Shown: positions 1 to 7,377 of the stretch, piece by piece
Numbering within the stretch: the first letter of the stretch is position 1
Layout: each line of letters opens with the position of its first letter
From: SIG603 sp964370115
Lineage (GTDB): Bacteria; Bacillota; Clostridia; Oscillospirales; Acutalibacteraceae
DNA: 64,000 nt
Assembly (NCBI GenBank): GCA_964370115.1
Contig: CAYJIA010000003.1
Span: 1-64,000 of the forward strand
Reading direction: 5' to 3'
Position numbers and translations under genes: made by a program
The notes under the pieces: model-generated
Database searches by the model: none
What the model was told of the DNA's origin: nothing
The model's input: only the letters and a program-made list of their open reading frames with translations

Positions 1-35
1 GGACGACTTTTTTTGGTCGTCCGTTTTGTTTTTTT
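1..35 (+). terminator. Rho-independent terminator of an upstream gene
   Basis: A perfect 7-bp stem (GGACGAC / GTCGTCC) with a T-rich loop is followed by GTTTTGTTTTTTT. It reads on the plus strand, so it would end a gene lying left of the window, and it faces the 3' end of the MATE gene. Confidence 0.75.
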
Positions 36-83
36 ATGTTAAATTTTATCGTTTTCTATAAGTAATAGTGACATGAAACAGAG

Positions 84-1427
84 TTAGGTATCACTCGCCT
101 TAGCAGAAACTTTCTTTATCGCATAAATATAGAGTGGGACTAGCACCAGTAGCGCTCCTGTCCAGGCTATTGGATTTGTAAACAATATTATTGTAAATCC
201 AAAATGACCAACAAGTCCAAATGCAACCACACAGCGCATTATCATTTCTGATATGCCCGACATCATGGTGAGCGAAGAAAAACCCAGACCTTGTATAGTG
301 TTTCTCAAAATAAAAAGTATAGTGAGCAGGGTGTAAAAAGCAGCGTTTGCAAGTAAGTATTGGTGTACAGCTTGGCTGAGCTCGACAGACGGATTGACAA
401 CAAATAAGCCTGCAACATAGCCTCCTATAAGATAAAGTATTCCCAAAACTACCACACCATAGGATACGCCCATGATAATTGCCTGTTTCACGCCTTTTTT
501 TACTCGGTCGATTTTTCCAGCGCCTATGTTTTGCCCTGCATATGTAGCCATGGCAAGCCCTAAAGTATCAAAACCTTGCATAAACAGTCCTGCAATTTTC
601 ATTGATGTAGAAACAGCTAGAACATAAACTGCACCCAAAGAGTTAATTGCCGCTTGAATTACTATGGTGCCTATTCCTGTAATTGAAATTTGAAGACCCA
701 TTGGTATGCCCATTGCCAGTAGCTTTTTTATGACTTTCGCCTGTGGCATAAGTTGAGGGAAACCTATTTTTAGTGCCTTAAACTTACGTCTTGCAGTTAT
801 TATACATAAAATTCCCGATACCGACTGTGAAATGACGGTACCAAGACCTGTTCCAAAAACACCCCAGTTAAAGAAGATTACAAATATTAACGAGAGCACA
901 ACGTTTAAGAAAGAAGAAAAAATTAAGAAGTAAAGTGGAGTTTTGCTGTCGCCTAGTGCCCTCATGACAGACGCCATTAAGTTATACAAAAACGTACCGC
1001 CAAGCCCCATGAACATTGTGCTTGCATAAAGGTAGGTGTAGTGCATTATTTCTTCCGGAGTGTTCATCAAAATCAAAATTTCTTCTAGAAAAACAAGGGT
1101 TAAAGTGGTAAGCACAATGGTAAGACCCACTATTAAAAATAGTGCGTTTCCAAAGTAAGTTCCAATTTTTTTCATGTCTTTAGCTCCAAAAGCCTGTGCT
1201 ATAGGGATAGAAAATCCCGAGTTTAAACCTATTATAAAGCCTATTATAAGAAAGTTTAAAGAGCCTGTTGCGCCAACACCCGCAAGCGCGTTTTCGCCGA
1301 CAAGTCGCCCTACGATTAATGAGTCCGCCATGTTATAAACCTGTTGGAATAAGCTTCCCAAAATCATTGGTATGGCAAATTTTAGTATCACCTTATATGG
1401 TGTGCCGACCGTTAAATCCTTTGTCAT
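84..1427 (-). CDS. MATE family multidrug efflux transporter
   Basis: A 447-residue integral membrane protein with about 12 hydrophobic segments, the normal length for MATE exporters, which expel cationic drugs and metabolites using a sodium or proton gradient. The N-terminus (KFAIPMILGSLFQQVYNMAD, then IVGRLVGENALAGVGA) is the typical first MatE repeat, and a second repeat begins near residue 235. The ATG is preceded by a good ribosome-binding site (AGGAGAG). The gene stands alone. Its promoter is overlapped by a long palindrome, so a TetR- or MarR-type repressor encoded elsewhere probably controls it. The substrate cannot be told from sequence. Confidence 0.93.
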   Translation of the reverse strand: MTKDLTVGTPYKVILKFAIPMILGSLFQQVYNMADSLIVGRLVGENALAGVGATGSLNFLIIGFIIGLNSGFSIPIAQAFGAKDMKKIGTYFGNALFLIVGLTIVLTTLTLVFLEEILILMNTPEEIMHYTYLYASTMFMGLGGTFLYNLMASVMRALGDSKTPLYFLIFSSFLNVVLSLIFVIFFNWGVFGTGLGTVISQSVSGILCIITARRKFKALKIGFPQLMPQAKVIKKLLAMGIPMGLQISITGIGTIVIQAAINSLGAVYVLAVSTSMKIAGLFMQGFDTLGLAMATYAGQNIGAGKIDRVKKGVKQAIIMGVSYGVVVLGILYLIGGYVAGLFVVNPSVELSQAVHQYLLANAAFYTLLTILFILRNTIQGLGFSSLTMMSGISEMIMRCVVAFGLVGHFGFTIILFTNPIAWTGALLVLVPLYIYAIKKVSAKASDT

Positions 1428-1444
1428 TTTGTAATTCTCTCCTA

Positions 1445-1490
1445 ATATAGTAAACTAGTTTATTATAAACTGGTTTACTATATTTGTCAA
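1445..1490 (-). promoter_or_regulatory. Promoter of the MATE gene with overlapping palindromic operator
   Basis: On the minus strand TTGACA (1490-1485) and TATAAT (1467-1462) are separated by exactly 17 bp, a consensus sigma-A promoter. An inverted repeat with 18-bp arms (1445-1462 and 1466-1483, one mismatch, 3-bp spacer) covers the -10 and spacer. A repressor dimer bound there would block RNA polymerase. No regulator gene is adjacent. Confidence 0.85.
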
Positions 1491-1636
1491 GGCAGTTGAT
1501 TTGAGTAATTTTCAACTAAAAAGCTTGTCAACCACAAATCACCACAAAATTTATTTTTGTATATTTGTATAAAAACGAGGTTTGAATTTCTGCGTTTGGG
1601 AGATTTTATTTTGAATAGTGCATAAGAATTTGATAA

Positions 1637-1692
1637 ACACAATATATAGTGGTAAATGCTCTTGACAATTGGTGAAATAGAATATATAATGT
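1637..1692 (+). promoter_or_regulatory. nrdD promoter with two NrdR boxes
   Basis: Box 1 (1637-1652, ACACAATATATAGTGG) matches the NrdR consensus closely. Box 2 (1677-1692, ATAGAATATATAATGT) is weaker, with the same AATATATA core. They lie 40 bp apart, close to four helical turns. A promoter TTGACA (1662-1667), 17 bp, TATAAT (1685-1690) sits between and over the boxes, with its -10 inside box 2. NrdR is the ATP/dATP-sensing repressor of ribonucleotide reductase genes, so repression at high dATP is expected. Confidence 0.85.
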
Positions 1693-1742
1693 ATCTTACC
1701 GAAATAAGCGGACTAAATTAAGATAAGGCGGGAAACTAGGAA

Positions 1743-4013
1743 ATGATACAGCAAATAATTAAGCGAAACGGCGAAAAAGTCCCGTTTGACGCTAAAAAAA
1801 TAAGAAATGTAATCTTCAAAGCAAACATTAGAATAGCAAAAGAAAAGATGACGGAGCAGATGCTAGACGAGCTTACAGAAAAGGTAGTAAGCGGTATAGT
1901 CGATGTGTATCCAACGGTTGAGCAAATACAAGATATGGTAGAGGAAGAGCTTATAAGAGCAGATTTTGCCAAGACAGCAAAGGCGTATATCTTGTATCGT
2001 GCAGAACACCAAAAAATGCGTAATATGGACGCCGAGCTTATAAAAATCTATGAAGATTTAAGCTTTAAGCCGTCAGAAGACGCAGACCTAAAAAGAGAAA
2101 ATGCGAATATCAACGCAGACTCTGCAATGGGAACCATGCTAAAATACGGCTCTGAGGGAGCAAAGCTTTTTTATGATAGCTATGTAATTCCGACAGAAAT
2201 AGTTGACGCACACGCAGACGGCGACATTCATATTCACGACAAAGACTTCTATACTTTGACAGAAACTTGTTGTCAAATCGATTTGATAAAACTTTTTGAC
2301 GGCGGATTTTCTACAGGTCATGGATATCTTAGAGAGCCAAACGACATAAGAAGTTATGCGGCACTTGCCTGTATTGCAATTCAAGCAAACCAAAACGAAA
2401 TGCACGGCGGCCAAAGTGTTCCAAACTTTGACTATTCAATGTCAAAAGGTGTAGACAAAACTTATTTTAAAGAGTATTACAAGGCTTTAGTGAATTTTTT
2501 CCAAGTTAAATTTTCTGATAGCTACGATAAATATAAAGAGCTTGCAGATACTATTAAAGAAAAAGTAGGCAGGCTAGAAGACATGAACGATGTCGACGGA
2601 TATGCACAAAAAGTAAAGGCCGAGATTATAGCACAGGGTATAGACGAAAAAATCGCAGAAGAAGCGATAGCTTTTGCAAAACCAACGGCGTGGAGAGAGA
2701 CCGACAAGGCGACTTTCCAAGCAATGGAAGCTTTAGTGCATAACCTAAACACCATGAACTCTCGTGCAGGTGCGCAGGTTCCGTTTAGCTCACTAAACTA
2801 TGGAACAGACACAACTGAGCAAGGAAGAATGGTAATCAAAAACCTTCTTTTGGCAACAGAAGCAGGACTCGGCGACGGCGAAACACCTATATTCCCAGTG
2901 CAAATCTTCAAGGTAAAAGAGGGTGTGAACTATAATCCCGAGGACATAAACTACGATCTATTTAAACAGGCGATGAAAGTCTCGACAAAAAGACTTTTCC
3001 CAAATTTCAGCTTCCTAGATGCGCCGTTTAATTTACAATATTACAAAAAAGGTGACTACAACACCGAGGTTTCATACATGGGATGCCGTACAAGGGTTAT
3101 GGCAAACGAGTATGACAAAGATCGCCAAATAACTTGCGGTAGAGGTAATTTAAGCTTTACGTCAATCAACCTTCCAAGAATAGGCATAGAGTCTAAAGGC
3201 GATATGAAAAAATTCTATGAGCTTTTAGACAAAAGAATTGACATGGTAGAAGATCAACTTTTACATCGCTTTAAAATTCAATCTACTAAAAAAGTGTACA
3301 ACTACCCGTTCTTAATGGGACAAGGCGTTTGGATAGACTCCGAAAAACTGGACAAAGACGACTGCATTGCAGAAGTTTTGAAACACGGTACTTTGTCGGT
3401 AGGATATATAGGTCTTGCAGAAACTTTGAAAGCTGTGACGGGAAAACATCATGGAGAAAGTGAAGAGAGCTACAAACTAGGGCTTGAAATCATTGGCTAC
3501 ATGAGGGCGAAAATGGATAAACTTTGTGACGAAACTAACCTTAACTGGTCGCTTGTTGCAACACCAGCAGAGGGGCTTTCGGGTAGGTTTATCAGAATAG
3601 ACAAGAAAAAATACGGCATTATCGAGGGCGTTACAGACAGAGATTATTACACAAACTCTTTCCATGTGCCTGTATACTATCCGATAAGCGCGTATGAGAA
3701 AATCAACAAAGAGGCGCCTTTCCATGCGCTTTCTAACGCAGGCCATATAAGCTATGTGGAACTTGACGGCGACACTTGCAAAAACATTGAGGCATTTGAA
3801 AGTATCATAAGATGCATGAAAGAAGCAGGAATTGGTTATGGTTCTGTAAATCATCCTGTTGACCGCGACCCAGTTTGCGGTTATAATGGTATTATAGATG
3901 AAGTATGCCCAAGATGCGGAAGAAGAGACGGAGAAGCCGTAAGTGTTGAAAAACTAAGAGAACTAAAGAAAAAACATCACGATGTACCGGATTACACACA
4001 TCTTATACAATAA
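1743..4013 (+). CDS. nrdD: Anaerobic ribonucleoside-triphosphate reductase, large part lacking the glycyl-radical tail
   Basis: A class III ribonucleotide reductase (756 aa) that makes dNTPs from NTPs without oxygen. Residues 1-90 form an ATP-cone allosteric domain (IIKRNGEKVPFDAKKIR). The catalytic barrel follows, with conserved blocks such as GAQVPFSSLNYG and TCGRGNLSFTSINLPR. The C-terminus carries a Cys-rich zinc-ribbon remnant (VCGYNGIIDEVCPRCGRRDG). The protein stops shortly after, at HDVPDYTHLIQ. The RRxxGY glycyl-radical motif that ends single-chain NrdD proteins is absent; it is encoded by the small gene 131 bp downstream. The activase nrdG follows. The gene lies under NrdR boxes. 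Confidence 0.95.
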   Translation: MIQQIIKRNGEKVPFDAKKIRNVIFKANIRIAKEKMTEQMLDELTEKVVSGIVDVYPTVEQIQDMVEEELIRADFAKTAKAYILYRAEHQKMRNMDAELIKIYEDLSFKPSEDADLKRENANINADSAMGTMLKYGSEGAKLFYDSYVIPTEIVDAHADGDIHIHDKDFYTLTETCCQIDLIKLFDGGFSTGHGYLREPNDIRSYAALACIAIQANQNEMHGGQSVPNFDYSMSKGVDKTYFKEYYKALVNFFQVKFSDSYDKYKELADTIKEKVGRLEDMNDVDGYAQKVKAEIIAQGIDEKIAEEAIAFAKPTAWRETDKATFQAMEALVHNLNTMNSRAGAQVPFSSLNYGTDTTEQGRMVIKNLLLATEAGLGDGETPIFPVQIFKVKEGVNYNPEDINYDLFKQAMKVSTKRLFPNFSFLDAPFNLQYYKKGDYNTEVSYMGCRTRVMANEYDKDRQITCGRGNLSFTSINLPRIGIESKGDMKKFYELLDKRIDMVEDQLLHRFKIQSTKKVYNYPFLMGQGVWIDSEKLDKDDCIAEVLKHGTLSVGYIGLAETLKAVTGKHHGESEESYKLGLEIIGYMRAKMDKLCDETNLNWSLVATPAEGLSGRFIRIDKKKYGIIEGVTDRDYYTNSFHVPVYYPISAYEKINKEAPFHALSNAGHISYVELDGDTCKNIEAFESIIRCMKEAGIGYGSVNHPVDRDPVCGYNGIIDEVCPRCGRRDGEAVSVEKLRELKKKHHDVPDYTHLIQ

Positions 4014-4079
4014 AATGCAAGGCGTTTTATTGTAAGTTAAGAGTGAAGAGTGGTGGCGAAAATCCTACGAATTTTTATT

Positions 4080-4105
4080 TGTAGGGCAAGGGCTCTGCTC
4101 TTGCC
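4080..4105. repeat. GTAGGG-type palindromic repeat, copy 1
   Basis: The unit GTAGGGCAAGGGCTCTGCTC and its continuation TTGCC form a hairpin (GGCAAG...CTTGCC, with inner GGGCTCTGCTC). Near-identical copies occur at 7100-7124 and 49250-49274. This copy sits between the two halves of NrdD. Confidence 0.8.
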
Positions 4106-4143
4106 GTGACTGTAGGAAAAACAATTACAAAAGGAGAATTATT

Positions 4144-4308
4144 ATGTCAGCAAGAAGAATAGATGAAAACCAAGTAATGGTTGGCGAAGGCAAAAAATTT
4201 GAGCGTATCAGAAGAATTACAGGTTACCTTGTAGGAACAACTGACCGTTGGAATGACGCAAAAAGATCAGAAGAAAAAGACCGTGTAAAACACGACATGG
4301 CAGAGTAA
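4144..4308 (+). CDS. Stand-alone glycyl-radical domain of anaerobic ribonucleotide reductase
   Basis: A 54-residue protein with its own ribosome-binding site (AAAGGAGAATT before the ATG). Its core ERIRRITGYLVGTTDRWNDA, followed by KRSEEKDRVKH, aligns with the C-terminal tail of single-chain NrdD. In E. coli that tail reads RRVCGYLG...NAGKQ...RVKH, and its glycine (in CGY) carries the stable radical made by NrdG. Here the equivalent is Gly27 in ITGY. I infer that it docks onto the truncated NrdD and supplies the radical, so activity would need both chains. The arrangement resembles GrcA (YfiD), the spare radical domain of pyruvate formate-lyase, but here the main chain has no copy of its own. 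Confidence 0.9.
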   Translation: MSARRIDENQVMVGEGKKFERIRRITGYLVGTTDRWNDAKRSEEKDRVKHDMAE

Positions 4309-4313
4309 AAAAA

Positions 4314-4336
4314 GCGGTCGAAAGACCGCCTTTTTT
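4314..4336 (+). terminator. Terminator after the glycyl-radical gene
   Basis: GCGGTC-GAAA-GACCGC, a perfect 6-bp stem with a stable tetraloop, is followed by TTTTTT. It lies between the glycyl-radical gene and nrdG, so nrdG may be expressed by read-through or from its own promoter. Confidence 0.85.
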
Positions 4337-4437
4337 AATTAATAAGTAATAGTTAATAGTTAATAAGTGTGGTGAAAATGCTACGCATTTTATAATCATA
4401 ACACGCCAAAGGCGTGAACCTTAATTATTAACTAAAA
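4335..4437. repeat. TA-rich dispersed repeat with GCCAAAGGC core, copy 1
   Basis: Outer TA-rich arms (TTAATAAGTAATAGTTAATA at the left, TTAATTATTAACTA at the right) enclose GTGGTGAAAATGC, ATGCTACGCAT and the hairpin ACACGCCAAAGGCGTG. Copies are at 48471-48595 (inverted) and 51001-51097, and a related element is at 27811-27945. It fills the nrdG upstream region; no gene is visible in it. Confidence 0.75.
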
Positions 4438-4453
4438 AAGTGGAGGTGGAAAA

Positions 4454-4940
4454 ATGGAAATTAAAATTGCTGGAATTACTAGGGAGTCTATTGTTGACGG
4501 CAAGGGGATACGTTATGTGATTTTTTCTCAGGGATGTCCCCATTTTTGTAAGGGCTGTCACAATCCCGAAAGCTGGAATGATGATGCCGGATATGAAAAA
4601 TCGGTAGAGGAAATTTTCGAGGAATTTAAGAAAAATCCGCTGTTAAAGGGAATTACTTTCTCAGGTGGAGAACCAATGCTACAGCCAAAACCGTTTTTAG
4701 AGCTTGCAAAAATGGTACACGAGACAAATAAAGATGTGCTCATTTACTCGGGCTATACCTATGAGGAATTAATAGACATGAAAGACAAAGATGTCACGGC
4801 ACTTTTAGAGGAAGCAGACATTTTAATAGACGGAAAATTTGTAGAGGAGCTTAAAAATTTAGAACTAAACTTCAGAGGCTCCGAAAACCAGAGGATAATA
4901 GATTTAAAAGAGACAAAAAAGCAGGGGAAAGCTGTGCTTT
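4454..4940 (+). CDS. nrdG: Anaerobic ribonucleotide reductase activating protein (3' end in gap)
   Basis: A radical SAM activase that uses a [4Fe-4S] cluster and S-adenosylmethionine to place the glycyl radical on the NrdD system. The cluster motif is C28-x3-C32-x2-C35 (CPHFCKGC), and FSGGEPMLQP is the SAM-binding GGE motif. The start follows a strong GGAGGTGG site. 162 codons are present before the run of N. The family is usually about 160-180 residues, so only a few codons are missing. The substrate is probably the separate 54-residue radical protein just upstream. Confidence 0.92.
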
Positions 4941-5040
4941 NNNNNNNNNNNNNNNNNNNNNNNNNNNNNNNNNNNNNNNNNNNNNNNNNNNNNNNNNNNN
5001 NNNNNNNNNNNNNNNNNNNNNNNNNNNNNNNNNNNNNNNN
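4941..5040. other. Assembly gap (100 N)
   Basis: Exactly 100 N, the conventional size for a gap of unknown length. It hides the last codons of nrdG. Sequence right of it (5041-5076) shows no coding signal. Confidence 0.99.
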
Positions 5041-5076
5041 TTTTCAAAAATTACGAGTTTATTCATAAATTACTTA

Positions 5077-5148
5077 TTGATTATTTTACCTTGCTATGGT
5101 AATATTAAAACAGATATGGTTATCTCGACACGTAATTGATATGTGTCG
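5077..5148 (+). promoter_or_regulatory. pckG promoter and 5' leader hairpin
   Basis: TTGATT (5077-5082), 17 bp, TAATAT (5100-5105) is a good sigma-A promoter. Downstream, CGACAC (5126-5131) and GTGTCG (5143-5148) form a hairpin in the leader, 45 bp before the start codon, with no T-tract; it may protect the 5' end of the message. Confidence 0.6.
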
Positions 5149-5193
5149 GATTAAAAAAACATTTGCCGATATATGGCGAAAGGGGTATTTAAA

Positions 5194-6966
5194 ATGTCAA
5201 ATTTAACAAATAATCCTACCGTATTAAAATGGGTAGACGAGATGAAAACTCTTGTAAATCCTGATAATGTAGTATGGATTGACGGTTCAGAAGCTCAACT
5301 TGAAGCACTAAGAAAAGAAGCTTGTGAAATCGGCGAAATCATCAAACTAAACGAGGAAAAACTTCCTAACTGCTACCTACACAGAACAGCTGTTAACGAC
5401 GTTGCTCGTGTTGAGGACAGAACTTTTATTTGTACACCTACAGCTGAAGAAGCAGGCCCGACAAATAACTGGAAAGATCCACAAGAGACATACGACCTAG
5501 TTTACGGTATAGCTAAAAACAGCTATGTTGGAAGAACAATGTATGTTATCCCTTACTCAATGGGACCTGTAGGTTCTCCTCTTGCTAAAATCGGTGTTGA
5601 GCTAACTGACTCAATCTATGTTGTACTAAACATGGCTATCATGGCTAGAATTGGACAACCTGTTTGGGACGTTCTAGGCGACAACAACGACTGGGTAAGA
5701 TGCCTACACTGCCGTTGCGATATCGACGCAGAAAAAAGATACATCACTCACTTCCCACAAGACAACACAATTATCTCTGTTAACTCAGGTTACGGCGGTA
5801 ACGTGCTACTAGGTAAAAAATGCTTCGCTCTAAGAATTGCTTCTTACCAAGCTAGAAACGAAGGCTGGATGGCTGAGCATATGCTAATCCTAGGTATTGA
5901 AAATCCACAAGGCGAAGTTAAATACGTAGCTGCTGCATTCCCATCAGCTTGCGGTAAAACTAACCTTGCTATGATGATCCCACCACAAGGCTATGTAGAA
6001 AAAGGATACAAAGTTTGGTGTGTTGGCGATGACATCGCTTGGATGCGTCCTGGTGCAGACGGCAGACTATACGCTATTAACCCAGAATATGGTTTCTTCG
6101 GCGTTGCTCCTGGTACTAACGACAAATCAAATCCAAATGCTCTAAAAACAACTCTAAAAGATACAATCTTTACAAACGTTGTTCACAACCTAGACGACAA
6201 CACTGTATGGTGGGAGAGTCTTGATAAAAATCCTCCAACAAATGCGCTTGACTGGAAAGGTAACGCTTGGAATGGACAAACTTCTGAAGAGAAAGGTGCT
6301 CATCCAAACAGCCGTTTCACAGCTCTTGCTAAAAACTGCCCTTGCATAAGCTCAGAATTTGAGACACTTGCTGGTGTTCCAATTTCAGCTATCGTATTCG
6401 GCGGACGTCGTCCTGACACTCTACCTCTTGTATACCAATCAAGAGACTGGAACAACGGCGTATTCATCGGTTCTATCACAGGTTCTGAGACAACTGCTGC
6501 TGCTATGAGCGCTGCTGGTGTTCTAAGACGTGACCCAATGGCTATGCTACCATTCTGCGGATACAACATGGGCGATTACTTCAAACATTGGATCGAGATG
6601 GGCGCAAAACTAGGCGACAAAGCTCCAAAAATCTTCAACGTTAACTGGTTTAGACTAGACGAGAACGGCAAATTTATCTGGCCTGGATTTGGCGATAACA
6701 TGCGTGTTCTTGAGTGGATCATCAACAGATGCGACGGCAAAGTTGACGCTAAAGAAACAGCTATCGGCTATGTTCCAAACGCTTGTGACATCAACCTAGA
6801 AGGCCTAGACTTCACAGTAGAAGAGCTAGAGTCTATCCTAGCAGTTGACAACGCAAAATGGGCTAAAGAAGCTGCAAGTGCAGAAGAATTCTACACAAAA
6901 TTCGGCGACAAACTACCTGCTGAACTAAGAGCAGAGCTAGACGGCCTAAAAGAAAGAGTTAAATAA
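5194..6966 (+). CDS. pckG: Phosphoenolpyruvate carboxykinase (GTP)
   Basis: Interconverts oxaloacetate + GTP and PEP + CO2 + GDP. It has 590 residues, normal for the GTP-dependent class. The kinase-1a P-loop (FPSACGKTN, about 249-257) and FGGRRPDT are visible; the ATP-dependent class has different signatures. I chose the ATG at 5194 rather than the in-frame ATG at 5173 because GAAAGGGG lies 9 nt before it. Leucine is almost always CTA and pyrimidine-ending codons are mostly C, a bias shared only with the sugar-binding lipoprotein gene, so very high expression is likely. In fermenting anaerobes the enzyme often runs toward oxaloacetate; direction here is inference. Confidence 0.96.
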   Translation: MSNLTNNPTVLKWVDEMKTLVNPDNVVWIDGSEAQLEALRKEACEIGEIIKLNEEKLPNCYLHRTAVNDVARVEDRTFICTPTAEEAGPTNNWKDPQETYDLVYGIAKNSYVGRTMYVIPYSMGPVGSPLAKIGVELTDSIYVVLNMAIMARIGQPVWDVLGDNNDWVRCLHCRCDIDAEKRYITHFPQDNTIISVNSGYGGNVLLGKKCFALRIASYQARNEGWMAEHMLILGIENPQGEVKYVAAAFPSACGKTNLAMMIPPQGYVEKGYKVWCVGDDIAWMRPGADGRLYAINPEYGFFGVAPGTNDKSNPNALKTTLKDTIFTNVVHNLDDNTVWWESLDKNPPTNALDWKGNAWNGQTSEEKGAHPNSRFTALAKNCPCISSEFETLAGVPISAIVFGGRRPDTLPLVYQSRDWNNGVFIGSITGSETTAAAMSAAGVLRRDPMAMLPFCGYNMGDYFKHWIEMGAKLGDKAPKIFNVNWFRLDENGKFIWPGFGDNMRVLEWIINRCDGKVDAKETAIGYVPNACDINLEGLDFTVEELESILAVDNAKWAKEAASAEEFYTKFGDKLPAELRAELDGLKERVK

Positions 6967-6986
6967 TTTTTGACTTATATAAGAAA

Positions 6987-7086
6987 NNNNNNNNNNNNNN
7001 NNNNNNNNNNNNNNNNNNNNNNNNNNNNNNNNNNNNNNNNNNNNNNNNNNNNNNNNNNNNNNNNNNNNNNNNNNNNNNNNNNNNNN
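6987..7086. other. Assembly gap (100 N)
   Basis: Exactly 100 N, beginning 20 bp after the pckG stop and ending 13 bp before a cluster of dispersed palindromic repeats. Repeats probably broke the assembly here. Confidence 0.99.
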
Positions 7087-7099
7087 TTAAATTAGAATC

Positions 7100-7218
7100 G
7101 TAGGGCAAGGGCTCTGCTCTTGCCTTGGGTTTTACATAACATTTGCGGTCGAACACGTAGGTTCGACCCTACACCATGATTTAAGGTTTTCGTTGTAGGG
7201 GCGGTCATCGGCCGCCCG
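7100..7218. repeat. Cluster of three GTAGGG/CCCTAC palindromic repeat units
   Basis: Three different palindromes lie in a row: 7100-7124 (GGGCAAGGGCTCTGCTCTTG type), 7146-7172 (GGTCGAAC...GTTCGACC ending in CCTAC) and 7195-7218 (GGGGCGGTCATCGGCCGCCC). Each is flanked on one side by GTAGGG or CCCTAC. Together with the A/T-rich stretch to 7377 they fill the space between pckG and purL; no gene is seen there. Confidence 0.8.
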
Positions 7219-7377
7219 AAATTCACTATAATTCTCAATTTTACATTCTCTATTCTCAATTAATTAAAATTTTTTTCAAATAACAATTTATTATTTTTAA
7301 AAATTGTGGTAGAATGTAGTGTAATGTAAATTTTCCTATAAATGTATAGGCTTGTTTTTAGAAAACGGAGGACTGTT

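Noticed and set aside
4013..4144. Idea that the NrdD split is a sequencing frameshift
   Set aside because: The two parts are 131 bp apart, the small gene has its own ribosome-binding site and ATG, and the large chain ends in a unique tail followed by a dispersed repeat; one indel could not join them.
4872..5068. Frames running across the N gap after nrdG, on both strands
   Set aside because: The gap length is arbitrary, so any frame through it is meaningless; sequence right of the gap has no coding signal.
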